Part shown: positions 23,244 to 31,287 of the stretch, one piece after another
Layout of the letters: the number at the start of each line of letters is the position of its first letter
How positions within the stretch are numbered: position 1 is the first letter of the stretch
From: a virus
Virus record (IMG/VR): IMGVR_UViG_3300017917_001537
Span: 1 to 39,034 of that record
Direction: 5' to 3' (one strand)
Length of the DNA: 39,034 nt
Program-made: the position numbers and the translations under genes
The notes under the pieces: generated by a model
The model's input: only the letters and a program-made list of their open reading frames with translations
Databases searched by the model: none
What the model was told of the DNA's origin: nothing

Positions 23244-24138
23244 CATGGAATCACAAATTCGTGAACTTTTTGAGAAATCAAACATAATGATTGAATCTCA
23301 GAATGGTCAAGAGTTTAATTTATATTGCCCATTCCATAAGAACAGAAATAGTCCGGCATTTTTTATCAACACAAAGACAGGATTATGGCAATGCTTTAAT
23401 CCATCATGTGGTAAGAAAGGCAACTTCAGACAGTTATACAAACATATAACTGGAAAGCCTTACGGTAAGGATGTTCGCCTAGATCCTGTAGCGATTCAGA
23501 AGCAAATTGAAAATGGTTTTCGGAAGAATGATTACATTGAAGAGTTAGATATTTCTGATATTGAGATTGATTATTCAAACGAAGAAGATCTTTTAAGTAT
23601 CCAAATGTTTTACGATAGAGGTCTCAGTTATGAGACATTGGAATATTTTGAAATTGGATATTCAAAAGTAAAAGAAAGAATTGTCATACCTGTAAGAAGT
23701 CAAAACTATAAATTGGTTGGATTCATAGGTAGGGCAATACGACCAGAGCAAGAACCTCGTTACCTTTATAACAAAGGTTTTAAAAGAGCAGATGTGCTGT
23801 TCAATATACAAAATGCAAAGAAACATGATTCTTGCATAATTGTTGAGGGCAGTGTTGATGCCATGATGGTTCACCAAGCTGGTTTCCCAAATGTTGTATC
23901 AACACTAGGTGCTCAAGTATCTGCAAATCAAATAAAAATCATTAAAAGGTGCTTTGACAAAATCACCATATTTTCTGACAATGATGATGCCGGAAATGCC
24001 ATGCGTGATGATATAATAAATCTCTGCCAAGGTAAAGAAATTTATGTGGTAGAAAACAACACTGGGTGTAAAGATCCTGGTGAAATGACAAGTAAACAAA
24101 TACAAGAAATTGTAAATAACAAAAAACATACATTATAG
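23194..24138 (+). CDS. DnaG-type primase (CHC2 zinc finger plus Toprim)
   Basis: A 314-residue protein. The zinc finger is Cys45-P-F-His48 then Cys67-x4-Cys72, the CHC2 type used in template recognition. The Toprim catalytic centre has VEGSVDAM (Glu218, Asp222) and SDNDDAG (Asp262, Asp264). There is no C-terminal helicase-binding domain, so it is a minimal primase of normal phage size. AAGGA lies 6 bases before ATG 23194, favouring this start; Met 23245 is an alternative that would avoid overlap with the small upstream gene. It should make primers for the helicase and DnaE-type polymerase of this locus. Confidence 0.85.
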   Translation: MMPIGISSNLKSYSVYSMESQIRELFEKSNIMIESQNGQEFNLYCPFHKNRNSPAFFINTKTGLWQCFNPSCGKKGNFRQLYKHITGKPYGKDVRLDPVAIQKQIENGFRKNDYIEELDISDIEIDYSNEEDLLSIQMFYDRGLSYETLEYFEIGYSKVKERIVIPVRSQNYKLVGFIGRAIRPEQEPRYLYNKGFKRADVLFNIQNAKKHDSCIIVEGSVDAMMVHQAGFPNVVSTLGAQVSANQIKIIKRCFDKITIFSDNDDAGNAMRDDIINLCQGKEIYVVENNTGCKDPGEMTSKQIQEIVNNKKHTL

Positions 24139-24146
24139 GAGAAAAA

Positions 24147-24794
24147 ATGTTTCAATCAATTAAATCATTAAAAGACCTGGAAAAGAATGTCGTTCCAGCA
24201 CAGAGCGGACAGAAAACAGGTGCCAAGAAATACTTTACGGTTGGCTCAGGAGAGTCATACCGTATTCGATTCCGTCAGGAATTAACAGAAGATGCTCATC
24301 ACTATGATGAGGAAGTCGGAACTGCTAAGACAATCCCAGTCGTTACTTCACCAATTAATTGGAAGTGGCGAGCAGCATCAACAGCTGGTTTGTCAAAGTT
24401 TAACTATCGTTGTTGGGCTACAGAGCAATCTGTTCATGATAAGGCTTGGCGTTCAAAGCCTCACTTGGTAATCAACATTGCTGTTGAAGTTGAACCGGGT
24501 GTTTGGGAGCCTAGAGTTCTTGACACTACTTTTAATCAACGCCATGTAGGTCTTATCCTTATTGAATACGCAAAGGAGTTCGGTACAATCACTGACCGCT
24601 ACTTTAAGATTGCTAGAACAGGATCCGGCCCTTCTGACACTAACTACACTTTGATTCCATTGGAATCAACTGAGATGCCAGAGGATATTAAGTCATTGCC
24701 AATGCATGACCTTGATTCTCTTTATATGACATTGCCATATGAGAAGCAAGAGAAGTTCTTCACTACTGGTGAAGTTGCTAAGGATTCTTGGTGA
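24147..24794 (+). CDS. Probable single-stranded DNA-binding protein
   Basis: A 215-residue protein with AGGAG upstream. It begins with a Lys-rich N-terminus and has a beta-rich middle (YRIRFRQEL, LVINIAVEVEPG, WEPRVLDTTFNQRH) consistent with an OB-type fold. The acidic C-terminal segment PEDIKSLP, and its place right after the primase and before a terminator, fit phage ssDNA-binding proteins. No single diagnostic motif was seen, and there is no clear acidic C-terminal tip. It could instead be another replication structural protein. Confidence 0.5.
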   Translation: MFQSIKSLKDLEKNVVPAQSGQKTGAKKYFTVGSGESYRIRFRQELTEDAHHYDEEVGTAKTIPVVTSPINWKWRAASTAGLSKFNYRCWATEQSVHDKAWRSKPHLVINIAVEVEPGVWEPRVLDTTFNQRHVGLILIEYAKEFGTITDRYFKIARTGSGPSDTNYTLIPLESTEMPEDIKSLPMHDLDSLYMTLPYEKQEKFFTTGEVAKDSW

Positions 24795-24810
24795 TTTAAT
24801 TCGGGAGGTG

Positions 24811-24840
24811 GAGGGGTCTGGTAAAACAGACCCCTCTTAA
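24811..24840 (+). terminator. Intrinsic transcription terminator
   Basis: GAGGGGTCTG (24811-24820) pairs perfectly with CAGACCCCTC (24827-24836), a 10-bp GC-rich stem with a 6-base GTAAAA loop. It is followed by TTAACCTTTT, a broken T-rich tail. It lies in a 61-base gap between the ssDNA-binding protein gene and the nucleotidase gene, and probably ends or attenuates the replication transcript. Confidence 0.8.
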
Positions 24841-24855
24841 CCTTTTAAGGAAACA

Positions 24856-25389
24856 ATGAAAGAATCAATTGTATTAGATTTAGATGGAGTGATTGCAGAT
24901 ATTGCATCATCCATTGATCAATGGCTATTTCGTCATGACGATATTAAAAGTGGCGATTTAGACTATTCCCATTGGTTGATTACAGACTCAAATGATGACA
25001 AAGCAATGCAGATCTTCAATGATCCATTGTTTTGGAAGAACTTAAAGCCATACGAGGATGCGTGGCACCAAATCAACTATTGGTTTGAAAGTGGCATTGA
25101 TGTTCATGTGGTAACGGCGAGGCGCTGTCCTGCTGCTATGAAGCATACAGAACCTTGGCTGGACTTTTGGCGTATCGGAACGCAACGACCAATTTTTACG
25201 AACATTCACGAAAAGCATCATGTGATTAGTGAATTGAATCCACGCTTCGTTGTAGAGGATAATCCTAACGAGGTTGAGATTTTATTAAATGAAGGTATCA
25301 ACGCATTTCTGCGTAAACAATGGTACAATCAAAAAGACTGGGAGAGACTCCCAACAATAGATACGCTTTACGACTTAGATTGGAATTGA
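24856..25389 (+). CDS. HAD-superfamily 5'(3')-nucleotidase
   Basis: A 177-residue protein with AAGGA upstream. HAD motif I is Asp8-L-Asp10-G, motif II is VVTAR (Thr87), and motif IV is VEDNP (Glu134, Asp135). The cap region holds FWKNLKPYEDA, as in NT5C-type deoxyribonucleotidases. These remove phosphate from (deoxy)nucleoside monophosphates, and phage versions are thought to tune nucleotide pools. It directly precedes the polymerase gene, one base apart. The exact substrate cannot be read from sequence. Confidence 0.75.
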   Translation: MKESIVLDLDGVIADIASSIDQWLFRHDDIKSGDLDYSHWLITDSNDDKAMQIFNDPLFWKNLKPYEDAWHQINYWFESGIDVHVVTARRCPAAMKHTEPWLDFWRIGTQRPIFTNIHEKHHVISELNPRFVVEDNPNEVEILLNEGINAFLRKQWYNQKDWERLPTIDTLYDLDWN

Positions 25390-25390
25390 A

Positions 25391-28300
25391 ATGGACTTTG
25401 TGCATCTGCACTGTCACTCGGAATACTCACTGCTTGACGGAATGAGTACTCCACAGGAGATTGCTAACATCACAAGCCTCAACGGTCAGTATGCTGCTGC
25501 TATTACTGATCACGGAACAATGGGCGGTGTATTGAAGTTTCAATACGCTTGCAAGGACAAGGGCGTTAAGCCCTTGTTTGGTGTTGAAGCATATTTCGTT
25601 CCATCAATCGGCGCTGACGAGCAAACAAAATATGAGCGGTTCCACCTCATTTTGTTGGCAAAGAATAATGCTGGCTTGAGCAAGCTCTTTAAGATTTCCC
25701 AACTTGGTTGGACAAAGAACTTTTATTATAAACCACGCATTGACTTTGACTTGCTGGAGCAAATGGTGGACAATGACATTATTGCATTGTCCGGTTGTAT
25801 GGGTGGTGCAATCTCAAAGGCGATTGAAGCAAAGGACTACGCAAAGGCTGACCGGCTTGCTGAAAGATTTATCAATATCTTTGGTGATGATTTCTATTTT
25901 GAGATTCAAGCATGGAACCCCAAGAGTCTGAATAACAAACTAATTGAAATGGCAAAGGCATATGGCAAAAAGGTTGTTGCCACTGCTGACTGCCACTTTC
26001 CTGATCATCAACATCGTGGTGCTGAAGAGGTGTTGTTGATGGTATCTCAATATCCATCGCTAAATGCTGGAGACATTCGTATCGCACAGGCAAATCTTGA
26101 TGCATTGAAAGACCCAGCAAATGACATTGTTGACAAGATGAACGCTCTCTATCCTGAGCGCTTTTTGCGGTTTGATGAAATTAACCCATATATCGCAGAT
26201 GCACAGACGGTTCACTCTTGGTTTAAGGAAGTCGGCTATGACGACATTGAGTATCTTGAAAACACAATGGAAGTCGCTGAGAAATGCACAGCAGAGATTG
26301 TTACAAAGCGTAACCTTCTTCCCAAATACTCAAAGGTTCTAGATTCAAACGATTACCTGCGTGAGATTGCAGAGTTTGCAATTAAGAATCAAAAACTCGG
26401 ACCGGAGTATCAGGAACGACTTAATGAAGAACTTGGCATTATTCAACAACTTGGATTCTCAGATTACTTCCTCATTGTTTGGGATTTGGTGAAATGGGCT
26501 GACAAGAATGGAATTGGTCGTGGAACAGGTCGTGGTTCTGTCGGTGGTTCGGTATTAGCTTATCTGTTGGACATTACAAAAGTTGATCCACTAAAGTACG
26601 GTCTGTTGTTTGCTCGATTTATTAACCCTGAGAGAAACGACTACCCAGATATCGACTTAGACTTTGAAGATAAGCGTAGAGGTGAAGTCCGTAACTATCT
26701 TCGTGAAAGATGGGGAGCAGATAATGTTGCTGCTATTACAACTTATGGTGAATTCAAAGCCAAGAGTGCTGTAAAGGATGTTGCTAGAGTATTCCAAGTT
26801 CCTTATCAAGAGATTAATGCAATCACACCATACTTTGAAACAATTGATGAACTTGTAACATCAGAAAAGGGAAAGATCTTCTGTCGTAAGTATCCCGATG
26901 TATCCGACATTGCAAGAGTAATTGAAGGTCGTATTCGTAATGCTGGAGTGCATGCTGCTGGTATGGTTGTTTCCTCAATTCCTCTTAGTGAAGTGTGTCC
27001 TGTAGAAACAAGAAAAGACTCATCAACAGGAGAGCGTTCTGTTGTTACAGCATTTGATATGGAAGATGCTGAAGCAGTTGGATTGATCAAGATCGATGTT
27101 CTTGGATTGAAGACAGTATCTGTTATTAAAGACTGTATTAATAAGATTAAAGAAACAAGGGGCGTTGATGTTGGTGAATTATCATTAACACTTGACGATC
27201 CAAAAGTTTATGAGAACTTTAACGCTGGCAACACAGTCGGTGTATTCCAAACAGATGCTGCTGCTTATCGTAATCTTATTGAAAGAATGGGTATTGACAA
27301 CTTTAACGACTTAGTTGTGTCAAACGCATTGGTAAGACCGGGAGCATTGCTATCACAAGGTCAGAGATATATTGATTGTAAGAAGGGTGTTGCAAAGCCT
27401 GAGTACCCTCACGCTGTTGTTAAAGATGTTCTAGAAGAAACATACGGAACAGTTATTTTCCAAGAGCAGTTGATGCAAATGGCAGTGCTTCTTGCAGACT
27501 TCACATGGTCAGATGCTGACCGTTTGCGTAAGATCATTGGTAAGAAGAGAGATGCTGCTGGCTTTGATGAGTTTAAAGAGAAGTTTGTCAATAACAAGTA
27601 TATTGGTAAGGCTCAAGCCAAAAAGATTTGGTCAGAGTTTGAAATGGCAGCTTTGTATATGTTCAACAAGTCTCATGCTGTCGCATACTCAATGCTTTCA
27701 TACCAAACAATGTGGTTAAAGATCAATTATCCGATTGAGTTTGTGTGGTCATTGCTCTATAACGAATCTGCAACGGACAAGATTACTGCTTATCTTATGG
27801 AAGCTCAGAGAATGGGTGTGAATATCCTGCCTCCAGATATTAATCTTTCAGAAGAGTTCTTCTCAGTGGAAGTCCGTAGCGATTATGAGGCAATCCGTTT
27901 TGGTCTGTCAAATGTCGCCTCATGTGGTAAATCTGCCATTGAGGAAATTCTAAGTAAGCGCCCCTTTGACTCATACGAGGAATTTGCTAATAAATGCCGT
28001 AAAACGGCTGTCAAGAGCACTCTGAGGGAGAATTTCGACAAGGTTGGAGCATTCCAAAATATCGGTCATGTCTCTAGTTTTGACCATGAGAAGTACTACC
28101 TGCCGGTTTTGGGATTTCCTATCAAGATTTCAGACGATACGAATGAGATGGATGCCTTCGTAGGGAATATTGCAGACTTCCACGAAATCACCTCTCCATT
28201 GACGCTAGTTAAGGCTGTGGTGCGTTCTACAAAGAAAACACCACAATACCTCCGTATTGAATTTGAAGACCATTCAGGCTCTACCACAGTGTTCGCTGAA

Positions 28301-28783
28301 AGAAACACCGAACTTGCAACAAGAGACTTCGTTTATGCGTTGATAGGTGACAGAACACTGCACTCATTTTGCGATGCATATGAATATCACAACACTGATC
28401 TTTACAACTTAATGATGTTAAGAAGTAAAGGGATGGAGCATGAAAATTCGTGGTTATACAACACAGGCCTTGGATTGGTTGATGATGAAAAAACTTTAAT
28501 GTATGTATTCCATCAGAGAACATTTATGACTTCTAAAGATAAAGAAATGTCAAATCTCTATTGTTGGGATGGTCAGAATATTTTTAAAGTTGTTATCTTC
28601 CCTGCACCATTTAAGAAAATTAAGCACATTGTCAAACCGGGCAATTGGTTTGCTGTTAGACTTAATAAGATTGAAGACCAGAAGACTTTGACAAGATTGG
28701 ATTCATACAAGATTGAAAGCGATACTGGCATTATCTCTATTGAGAACTATATTGAAAGAAAAGGATTGAAAAAAAATGATTAG
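25391..28783 (+). CDS. dnaE: DNA polymerase III alpha subunit (DnaE-type)
   Basis: A 1130-residue C-family polymerase, near the length of bacterial DnaE. The PHP domain opens with HLHCHSEYSLLDG (residues 5-17) and has ITDHGTMGG and ATADCHFPDHQ. The finger/palm part has GRGTGRGSVGGS near 375, PDIDLDF at 419-425 (Asp422 and Asp424 catalytic) and IDVLGL with Asp569 as the third carboxylate. GVHAAGMVVS and KSHAVAYS are also family hallmarks. An OB-fold segment (LVKAVVRSTK...LRIEFED) lies near 936. No separate proofreading exonuclease or beta clamp is seen in the window. It is probably the phage replicative polymerase. It overlaps the next gene by 8 bases. Confidence 0.92.
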   Translation: MDFVHLHCHSEYSLLDGMSTPQEIANITSLNGQYAAAITDHGTMGGVLKFQYACKDKGVKPLFGVEAYFVPSIGADEQTKYERFHLILLAKNNAGLSKLFKISQLGWTKNFYYKPRIDFDLLEQMVDNDIIALSGCMGGAISKAIEAKDYAKADRLAERFINIFGDDFYFEIQAWNPKSLNNKLIEMAKAYGKKVVATADCHFPDHQHRGAEEVLLMVSQYPSLNAGDIRIAQANLDALKDPANDIVDKMNALYPERFLRFDEINPYIADAQTVHSWFKEVGYDDIEYLENTMEVAEKCTAEIVTKRNLLPKYSKVLDSNDYLREIAEFAIKNQKLGPEYQERLNEELGIIQQLGFSDYFLIVWDLVKWADKNGIGRGTGRGSVGGSVLAYLLDITKVDPLKYGLLFARFINPERNDYPDIDLDFEDKRRGEVRNYLRERWGADNVAAITTYGEFKAKSAVKDVARVFQVPYQEINAITPYFETIDELVTSEKGKIFCRKYPDVSDIARVIEGRIRNAGVHAAGMVVSSIPLSEVCPVETRKDSSTGERSVVTAFDMEDAEAVGLIKIDVLGLKTVSVIKDCINKIKETRGVDVGELSLTLDDPKVYENFNAGNTVGVFQTDAAAYRNLIERMGIDNFNDLVVSNALVRPGALLSQGQRYIDCKKGVAKPEYPHAVVKDVLEETYGTVIFQEQLMQMAVLLADFTWSDADRLRKIIGKKRDAAGFDEFKEKFVNNKYIGKAQAKKIWSEFEMAALYMFNKSHAVAYSMLSYQTMWLKINYPIEFVWSLLYNESATDKITAYLMEAQRMGVNILPPDINLSEEFFSVEVRSDYEAIRFGLSNVASCGKSAIEEILSKRPFDSYEEFANKCRKTAVKSTLRENFDKVGAFQNIGHVSSFDHEKYYLPVLGFPIKISDDTNEMDAFVGNIADFHEITSPLTLVKAVVRSTKKTPQYLRIEFEDHSGSTTVFAERNTELATRDFVYALIGDRTLHSFCDAYEYHNTDLYNLMMLRSKGMEHENSWLYNTGLGLVDDEKTLMYVFHQRTFMTSKDKEMSNLYCWDGQNIFKVVIFPAPFKKIKHIVKPGNWFAVRLNKIEDQKTLTRLDSYKIESDTGIISIENYIERKGLKKND

Positions 28784-29444
28784 TAAATTTGAAGAAGAAA
28801 TGAATGCTATAAATTGGTGGCATCAGATCAAGATTGGTGATTACACAACACCAGGGCAAAATCCAGAGTCGCAAGACACATTTGATAATCTTGGATTACC
28901 ATTAGATATGACTGGAAAAACAGTTTTGGACATTGGGGCATGGGATGGATTTTATTCTTTTGCTTGTGAACAAAGAGGTGCTACTGTAACAGCAAGCGAT
29001 AAATTCGTATGGATAGGAAGAGAAATCAGTGGTGGAATGATTGCAAGCGATGCTGGTTTTGATTTTGCTCATCGCCATCTCAATTCAAAAGTTAAAAAGT
29101 TGTTTGCTTCAGTTGAAGATTTAGACCCCGAAAATCACGGAACATTTGATTATGTTCTAATGCTTGGAGTGATTTATCATGCAACGGATCCAATTGGGTA
29201 TTTGAAAAAAGCAAAAGAAATGTGTCATGGAATGGTATGTATTGAAACACATGTTGACATGATGGATTATCCACAACCAGCAGCTCGGTATTATATTTCA
29301 AATGAATTGAATAATGATAATACTAATTTTTGGGGTCCAAATGCACTAGCTGTTCGTGGTATGATGACTGATCTTGGATATAAAGATATAACTGAGCATA
29401 GACTTCATACAGGAAGAATGATTTTTACAGGAAAGGTTAAATAA
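28776..29444 (+). CDS. CmoB/DUF1698-like SAM-dependent methyltransferase
   Basis: A 222-residue class I methyltransferase with AAGGA upstream and an 8-base overlap with the polymerase gene. Motif I is VLDIGAWDGFYSF (50-62); residues 12-27 read INWWHQIKIGDYTTPG, like the WHxIxLGDGxxTPG of CmoB-like enzymes. LMLGVIYHATDP (129-139) matches the LGVLYHxxxP motif. CmoB itself acts on tRNA wobble uridine with carboxy-SAM, but relatives act on sugars and small molecules, so the substrate is open. It may pair with the glycosyltransferase downstream or modify a nucleic acid. Its stop overlaps the next start. Confidence 0.7.
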   Translation: MISKFEEEMNAINWWHQIKIGDYTTPGQNPESQDTFDNLGLPLDMTGKTVLDIGAWDGFYSFACEQRGATVTASDKFVWIGREISGGMIASDAGFDFAHRHLNSKVKKLFASVEDLDPENHGTFDYVLMLGVIYHATDPIGYLKKAKEMCHGMVCIETHVDMMDYPQPAARYYISNELNNDNTNFWGPNALAVRGMMTDLGYKDITEHRLHTGRMIFTGKVK

Positions 29445-30358
29445 TGTTAGTTGTAGATAAGAGAAAAGGTGATTACATGCCGATGCATGAAATCATTCCA
29501 ACTCCAAGTGTTGGATTGAATCGTGCATTGAATGGTGGTTTATATACAGGTGCAAGTCATTTATTTTGGGGCACACCTTCTGCTGGTAAATCAACAATGT
29601 CTTTTAGAATTTTAGCAAATGCACAAGAGATGGGGTATCGGCCTGTAATTATTGACTCTGAATATTCTTTTAACGAAGAATATGCTGCTAAATGTGGTGT
29701 TGATACTGATGATATTGTTGTTGTCCAATCAACAATCGTTGAAGATACTTTAAAGAGTATTTATCCATATTTAACTCATGAAGAGGAAAAGCATGTATTC
29801 CTATTTGACTCTTTATCAAATCTTTTAAGAGCAGAGGCTTATGATAAGCCGGAAGGCAGTAAAGCAATTGGTTTAGCAGCAAGATCTCAAGGTGCATTAG
29901 TGCAACAATTATTAAATTATTTGCATAAAGAGCGTAACATGATGATTTTTATTGCTCATCAAACTATGGATTTAAGCGGGATGTACGCTGTCACAAAAGC
30001 AAAGATTGGTAATGAAGTCCGTCATAATATGCATAATATTGTAAAACTGTTTCTTTCTATGTCTTCTAAAGAGATGGAGAGGGATGATAGGAATATGATT
30101 ACTTCTCAGCGTGTAACTTGGGAAATTGAGAAAACAAAACAAGGTGCTACTATTGGAACTAAAGGGCAGTACTACCTTAGACCTCAAGATGCAATGCTTG
30201 ATCAAATGAGAGAATTGCTTGATATAGCTGTAGAGATGAATATTATTGAGCGCAGGGGCGCTTGGTTCTTTTATGGTGAAGAAAAATGGAATGGTATTGG
30301 CAAGATTGAATTGTCAGAAAAGCAAGTTTTAGAAATTAGTGCTAAAATATTAGAATGA
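29444..30358 (+). CDS. RecA-like recombinase
   Basis: A 304-residue protein. Walker A, GTPSAGKST, lies at 43-51; PVIIDSEYSF and VFLFDSLSNL are the later catalytic and Walker B strands. Near the C-terminus, LDIAVEMNIIERRGAWFFYG strongly resembles the RecA end region (GAWYxY). It is shorter than cellular RecA (about 350) and lacks its C-terminal domain, like UvsX-type phage enzymes. GAAAGG precedes ATG 29444; a second candidate start at 29477 has AAAGGTGAT, so the N-terminus is uncertain by 11 residues. It should carry out strand exchange, with the RuvC-like resolvase and nuclease encoded downstream. Confidence 0.8.
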   Translation: MLVVDKRKGDYMPMHEIIPTPSVGLNRALNGGLYTGASHLFWGTPSAGKSTMSFRILANAQEMGYRPVIIDSEYSFNEEYAAKCGVDTDDIVVVQSTIVEDTLKSIYPYLTHEEEKHVFLFDSLSNLLRAEAYDKPEGSKAIGLAARSQGALVQQLLNYLHKERNMMIFIAHQTMDLSGMYAVTKAKIGNEVRHNMHNIVKLFLSMSSKEMERDDRNMITSQRVTWEIEKTKQGATIGTKGQYYLRPQDAMLDQMRELLDIAVEMNIIERRGAWFFYGEEKWNGIGKIELSEKQVLEISAKILE

Positions 30359-30477
30359 AACTTCTTTTTAAAGTGATTTTTAGTCTAGTGATGCTTGCTG
30401 GATTTTCAATGTTCACACTGTATTCCATTCTTGTAGCATTTGCAGCAGCAGATGATCACGATTATTTCTACGAATAA
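30355..30477 (+). CDS. 40-residue single-pass membrane protein
   Basis: A small frame with start overlapping the recombinase stop (ATGA). It encodes a short basic N-terminus (MKLLFK), one hydrophobic segment of about 25 residues (VIFSLVMLAGFSMFTLYSIL and on), and an acidic, aromatic tail (DDHDYFYE). The ATGA overlap is the coupling used throughout this operon, which supports translation. The hydrophobic pattern argues against chance. A membrane role is clear from sequence; the function is unknown and there are no holin hallmarks beyond the single span. Confidence 0.55.
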   Translation: MKLLFKVIFSLVMLAGFSMFTLYSILVAFAAADDHDYFYE

Positions 30478-30496
30478 ATTTGATAAAACCCATTTT

Positions 30497-30519
30497 CCGA
30501 TATTCATCGGTGCTATGCT
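30497..30519 (+). promoter_or_regulatory. Candidate promoter with operator-like inverted repeat
   Basis: CCGAT-ATTC-ATCGG (30497-30510) is a short perfect inverted repeat, followed at once by TGC and TATGCT (30514-30519), an extended -10 of TAnnnT type. No strong -35 is present. The AAAGGAG at 30527 and the ATG at 30538 follow. The inverted repeat may bind a regulator that controls this promoter. The whole lies in a 60-base gap, one of only a few in the window. Confidence 0.4.
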
Positions 30520-30537
30520 CAAAACGAAAGGAGCATT

Positions 30538-30984
30538 ATGCAAACATTTTTACCGTATCCGGATTTTAGGGAATCGCTTCAAGTCCTTGATTATAGAAGG
30601 CTTGGCAAACAGCGTGTTGAGACTCATCAAGTCTTAAATATTCTTCTTGGTCGTGCAAAACCCAAAATAAAAAAAGACGGAACTTTTTATTATGGTTGGG
30701 AAAACCATGTTGTTACAAGAATGTGGAGGGGCTATGAAGAAGCAATGAAATTGTATTTTAATATCTCTGTAGAAGAATGGATTAAGCGTGGTTATAACAA
30801 CACTATGAAATTTGAAGTTGTTAATTATGATAAGTTAGTTATGCCAAGCTGGTTTGGTCGTGAAGATATACACAAATCTCATAGACTAAAATTATCTTGG
30901 AAACAATGGGATTGGTATTATGATAAATTTGATGATGTTACTTCAGAGCCATCTGAAGAGCCAGATTATGTATGGCCGGTATAA
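30538..30984 (+). CDS. MSMEG_6728-like protein (possible pyrimidine-dimer glycosylase relative)
   Basis: A 148-residue protein with AAAGGAG before ATG. It shows the family's signature: MQTFLPYPDFRESLQVLD, RRLGKQRVETHQVL, a middle W..H...MWRGYE, PSWFG...HKSHR, and a terminal YVWP. This family is common in actinobacteria and is usually annotated as a cytoplasmic protein or linked to pyrimidine-dimer DNA glycosylase (T4 DenV-like) superfamilies. The conserved N-terminal and Arg/His residues fit such a DNA repair role, but activity is not established. The start is well placed, with no upstream alternative of merit. Confidence 0.7.
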   Translation: MQTFLPYPDFRESLQVLDYRRLGKQRVETHQVLNILLGRAKPKIKKDGTFYYGWENHVVTRMWRGYEEAMKLYFNISVEEWIKRGYNNTMKFEVVNYDKLVMPSWFGREDIHKSHRLKLSWKQWDWYYDKFDDVTSEPSEEPDYVWPV

Positions 30985-30987
30985 GAA

Positions 30988-31287
30988 ATGAAAAGAACAG
31001 AAAAAGAAGAAATTAAAAAAGATAAAGCAAAGCCTGTAAAAAATTCTGGAAGGGGGTTTAGAAAAGGTGATGCAGAGTTCCATGAGTTTTTATTGGACTA
31101 CAAGCACAATGGTGCTTCCTTCACTCTTACACGAACAGCGTGGATAAAAATGAGAAAAGATGCATGGAAACAGAACCATAAATATCCATGCATTTCTGTT
31201 GTATTAGGCGAGGATTCTGATGTGAAGGTCGCTATTATTGAATGGCATGTGTTCAAAGAACTAATTAAGGATAGCGATTATGAATAA
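30988..31287 (+). CDS. Hypothetical protein, faint Hjc/PD-(D/E)XK likeness
   Basis: A 99-residue protein with a Lys/Glu-rich N-terminal 25 residues. The middle has LLDYKHNGASFTLTRTAWIKM then CISVVLGEDSDVKVAIIEW. This order (xxxKxxxxxSFxLxxxxW, then two hydrophobic strands) recalls the core of Hjc-like PD-(D/E)XK endonucleases, where a Glu-x-Lys strand precedes the Ser/Leu segment. Here the position reads DYK, and no earlier catalytic Asp strand is clear, so it could be a reduced, non-catalytic or wholly unrelated protein. It overlaps the methyltransferase start by 8 bases. Confidence 0.5.
   Translation: MKRTEKEEIKKDKAKPVKNSGRGFRKGDAEFHEFLLDYKHNGASFTLTRTAWIKMRKDAWKQNHKYPCISVVLGEDSDVKVAIIEWHVFKELIKDSDYE

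Noticed and set aside
23245-24138. Primase start at 23245 rather than 23194
   Set aside because: It would avoid overlap with the small upstream frame, but 23194 has AAGGA at good spacing. It is kept as an alternative only.
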